From Fidelibacterota bacterium (lineage in GTDB: Bacteria; Fidelibacterota; UBA2242): a stretch of DNA of 7,961 nucleotides. Within the stretch, counting starts at the first letter, position 1. Each line of letters opens with the position of its first letter. Shown here piece after piece: positions 7,480-7,961 of the stretch. The translations under genes were made by a program, and so were the position numbers. The notes below the pieces were generated by a model. The model saw only the letters and a program-made list of their open reading frames with translations. It did not search any database and had not been told where the DNA came from. Location: the NCBI GenBank assembly GCA_023229045.1, contig JALOAB010000097.1:1-7961 (forward strand). The letters run 5' to 3'.

Positions 7480-7961
7480 ATGACTTTCTGGCAAATATAT
7501 CTGCAGGGTGCCGGTCTGATTCTGATCTTTATGACCGGTATGTGGCTGTTGAGTGTCTATCTGAAAAACGCCAGTATTGTGGACAGCGGCTGGGGACTTG
7601 GATTTGTAATCCTGGCTTGGTTCTGGTTTTTCCGGACAGATGGTTTTCTAACCCGCAAATTGCTTCTGCTGACACTCGTTACGATCTGGGGTCTGCGACT
7701 GGCTGGTTATATTACCTGGCGTAACTGGGGCAAAGGCGAGGATTACCGCTACCAGAATTTTCGCCGCAGGTACGGTGCAAAATACTGGTGGTTTTGCTAT
7801 TTTCAGGTCTTTCTGCTACAGGGCGTTCTCCTGCTACTGATTGCCTCTCCGCTATTGGCGGCTCAGTTCTATGGCACAAATTCATTGAATATTATTGATT
7901 ATATTGCTATGGCTGTTTGGATTATTGGATTTCTATTCGAAGCGGGTGGCGATTTTCAGTT
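7480..7961 (+). CDS. DUF1295 / steroid 5-alpha-reductase-like membrane protein (3' end cut)
   Basis: The frame from ATG 7480 stays open to the window edge (160 codons seen of an expected roughly 250-300). It begins 9 nt after the DAK2-DegV stop, with AGGTGA at 7471-7476 as ribosome site. At least four hydrophobic segments are visible (about residues 6-28, 38-51, 60-80 and 103-125) and a fifth begins near 138. Family markers are SIVDSGWGLGF (32-42), WGLRLAGYITWRN (70-82), GEDYRYQNFR (86-95), and GFLFEAGGDFQ at the cut end, where the family has a conserved Glu and Asp before the C-terminal reductase motif. DUF1295 proteins are inner-membrane and belong to the superfamily of NADPH-using reductases and isoprenylcysteine/lipid methyltransferases. 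No specific reaction can be assigned. Its place behind lipocalin and a fatty-acid kinase-like fusion supports a lipid-related role, by inference. Confidence 0.82.
   Translation, partial: MTFWQIYLQGAGLILIFMTGMWLLSVYLKNASIVDSGWGLGFVILAWFWFFRTDGFLTRKLLLLTLVTIWGLRLAGYITWRNWGKGEDYRYQNFRRRYGAKYWWFCYFQVFLLQGVLLLLIASPLLAAQFYGTNSLNIIDYIAMAVWIIGFLFEAGGDFQ

Noticed and set aside
7473..7724. Frame of 83 codons at the start of the last gene
   Set aside because: It overlaps the DUF1295 coding frame in a different register. Only the frame from 7480 shows membrane segments and family motifs and stays open to the edge.

Overview
The window is dense and almost entirely coded on the + strand. It looks like bacterial chromosome with moderate GC and good Shine-Dalgarno sites. 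On the - strand at 4956-5138 there is a fragment resembling a FlgD-like / type IX secretion C-terminal tail. Such tails are typical of the Bacteroidota-Ignavibacteria-Calditrichota-KSB1 (FCB) assemblage, so I infer an FCB-type bacterium with moderate to low confidence. No rRNA, tRNA, CRISPR array, insertion sequence or phage gene is visible.

Region 1 (1-4906) is a sugar-acid catabolic operon of five genes with gaps of 17-23 nt. In order they are the C-terminal part of a PfkB-family 2-keto-3-deoxygluconate (KDG) kinase, a LarA-superfamily (nickel-pincer) hydroxyacid racemase/epimerase homologue, 6-phosphogluconate dehydrogenase, a HAD-superfamily phosphatase starting at TTG, and a KduD-type SDR. 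It ends at a hairpin followed by a short T-run (4917-4941). KduD makes KDG from the 2,5-diketo acid released in pectin or alginate breakdown, and KDG kinase commits KDG to KDPG. The LarA homologue keeps the whole catalytic set. I infer that it epimerises a sugar acid, for example gluconate/mannonate at C2. That would connect the KDG branch (mannonate -> KDG -> KDPG) to the 6-phosphogluconate branch (gluconate -> 6PG -> ribulose-5-P) and would explain why gnd sits among KDG genes.

Region 2 (4907-5176) is a 270-nt spacer holding the terminator and the - strand remnant of a secreted-protein tail.

Region 3 (5177-7961, running off the end) is a second + strand gene group. It holds a Blc-type lipocalin lipoprotein, a large DAK2/FakA-middle/DegV fusion that overlaps the lipocalin stop by 7 nt, and a DUF1295 (steroid 5-alpha-reductase-like) membrane protein starting 9 nt later and cut by the window edge. 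All three families are linked to lipids, so this may be a small fatty-acid or lipid handling cassette. The fusion would join a fatty-acid kinase-like catalytic part to its fatty-acid-binding partner in one chain.
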